Source: Mesorhizobium sp. 113-3-3
GTDB taxonomy: Bacteria > Pseudomonadota > Alphaproteobacteria > Rhizobiales > Rhizobiaceae
NCBI RefSeq assembly: GCF_016756495.1
Contig: NZ_AP023243.1
Location: 5,460,501-5,524,500, forward strand
Direction: 5' to 3'
Length of the DNA stretch: 64,000 nucleotides
In this document: piece by piece, positions 63,224-64,000 of the stretch
Position numbering within the stretch: the first letter of the stretch is position 1
How the letters are laid out: each line of letters starts with the position of its first letter
Translations under genes and position numbers: made by a program
Notes under the pieces: generated by a model
The model's database searches: none
What the model was told of the DNA's origin: nothing
Seen by the model: only the letters and a program-made list of their open reading frames with translations

Positions 63224-64000
63224 TGATCCAGAGGTACCGTGCCTCGGCGGGCATCATGCTTGCGCCCGCCGTGACGCTGATCGGCATCTTCATCCTTTTG
63301 CCGATGCTGCTCACCGTCTGGCTGTCCTTCCAGGACTGGTCGACGCAGACGCCGTTTTCCAGCGCCAGCTTCATCGGGCTCGACAATTTCCGCGAGATCT
63401 TTGGCGCCTCCTCGGTCGGGCGTGATTTCAAGGGCGCGCTCACCAACACCGCCATCTACACCGCGCTCTCCGTCATCCTCATCCTGCCGCTGTCGGTGGC
63501 CTTCGGCCTGATGGTCTACCAGCATGACGTGGCCGGCGGTACGGCGCTGCGAACGGTGCTGTTTTCCACCTACATGGTGCCGATGATCGCGGTGGCGCTG
63601 GTCTGGTCGAAACTCTATTCGCCCAGCGAAGGGCCACTCAACCAGATGCTCGGCCTGGTCGGCATCGGCCCGCAGCCCTTTTTGTCGTCGCCGCGCTCGG
63701 CGTTGGTCTCGATCGTCTTCCTCAATGTCTGGCAGCAGGTCGGCTATTTCACCGTGCTGGCGATCGCCGGGCTGACGCAGATCCCCGGCAGCCTTTACGA
63801 GGCAGCGAAGCTCGACGGCGCCAACCGATTCGAACAGTTCCGCTTCATCACGCTGCCGCTGATGCGGCGCACGCTTTTGTTCAGTGCCGTCATCGCCATC
63901 ATCAACGCCGTGCAGGTGTTCGAGCCGGTGGCGCTGATCACGCAAGGCGGGCCGGTTGGCGCGACCAACGTGCTCACCTACCACATTCGGCGCGTCGGCA
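63223..64000 (+). CDS. ABC carbohydrate transporter permease, MalF type (3' end missing)
   Basis: About 259 residues are visible before the right edge; the family is about 290-310. First helix IMLAPAVTLIGIFILLPMLL, coupling loop SLYEAAKLDGANRFEQFRFI. The start at 63223 overlaps the binding-protein stop. Its partner permease and ATPase should lie beyond the window. Confidence 0.88.
   Translation, partial: MIQRYRASAGIMLAPAVTLIGIFILLPMLLTVWLSFQDWSTQTPFSSASFIGLDNFREIFGASSVGRDFKGALTNTAIYTALSVILILPLSVAFGLMVYQHDVAGGTALRTVLFSTYMVPMIAVALVWSKLYSPSEGPLNQMLGLVGIGPQPFLSSPRSALVSIVFLNVWQQVGYFTVLAIAGLTQIPGSLYEAAKLDGANRFEQFRFITLPLMRRTLLFSAVIAIINAVQVFEPVALITQGGPVGATNVLTYHIRRVG

Noticed and set aside
1..64000. 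CRISPR arrays, tRNA/rRNA genes, insertion sequences, prophage
   Set aside because: No regularly spaced repeats, no tRNA- or rRNA-like sequence, and no transposase, integrase or phage protein was recognised on either strand.

Overview
The window is a high-GC alphaproteobacterial chromosome segment, most likely Mesorhizobium or a close relative in the Rhizobiales. The reasons are: dense ABC-type sugar importers with dedicated regulators, a DctA/DctBD dicarboxylate system with a sigma-54 promoter, a second short FtsZ, a GatZ/PfkB tagatose-type pair, and palindromic intergenic repeats of the kind common in rhizobia. Coding density is very high and many genes overlap by 1-4 bases. I see no tRNA, rRNA, CRISPR array, insertion sequence or phage gene. 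Both window ends cut a gene.

Layout. 1-7816 (minus): a polyol-type ABC operon with a SorC-type regulator, a Tat-exported binding protein, two permeases, two different ATPases with complementary defects, and an FGGY kinase that runs off the left edge and resembles erythritol kinase. 8049-15457 (minus): a five-gene operon SWIM zinc finger / DUF5691-like / MoxR AAA+ ATPase / DUF5682-like / VWA protein. This is a conserved but functionally undescribed module and my main candidate for a novel system. 15651-16682: an orphan short ftsZ. 17070-19411: a GntR regulator and a glutamine-synthetase-like ligase.

19416-31256 is a peptidoglycan-recycling island: an RpiR/MurR-type regulator facing murA, an amino-sugar kinase, murQ, a complete peptide/muropeptide ABC importer (binding protein, two permeases, one fused double ATPase), a beta-lactamase-like serine hydrolase and anmK. 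Two near-identical palindromes, each just upstream of a possible -35 box, lie before murA and before murQ and probably tie the island to the regulator. 31354-36674 holds a GNAT acetyltransferase, dctD-dctB and the divergent dctA with a textbook -24/-12 promoter and a 26-bp palindromic activator site.

36740-48335 (minus) is a long sugar/polyol catabolic operon: class I aldolase, PfkB kinase, MsmK/UgpC-type ATPase, binding protein, two permeases, two TIM-barrel isomerases, a Gfo/Idh/MocA dehydrogenase, an alpha/beta hydrolase, an AlsE-like epimerase and a ROK kinase. A divergent DeoR regulator (48497-49258) sits next to tandem 10-bp repeats. 49526-55244 contains another Gfo/Idh/MocA dehydrogenase, an HSL-type esterase, a LacI regulator, and a PfkB tagatose-type kinase with a GatZ-like protein. 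55295-61608 (minus) is an amino-sugar-like operon (binding protein, two permeases, PIG-L-type deacetylase, ROK kinase, GntR regulator, SIS isomerase) without its own ATPase. 61931-64000 begins another importer, cut by the right edge. Overall the segment is an accessory catabolic region built from successive uptake-plus-catabolism modules, each with its own regulator.
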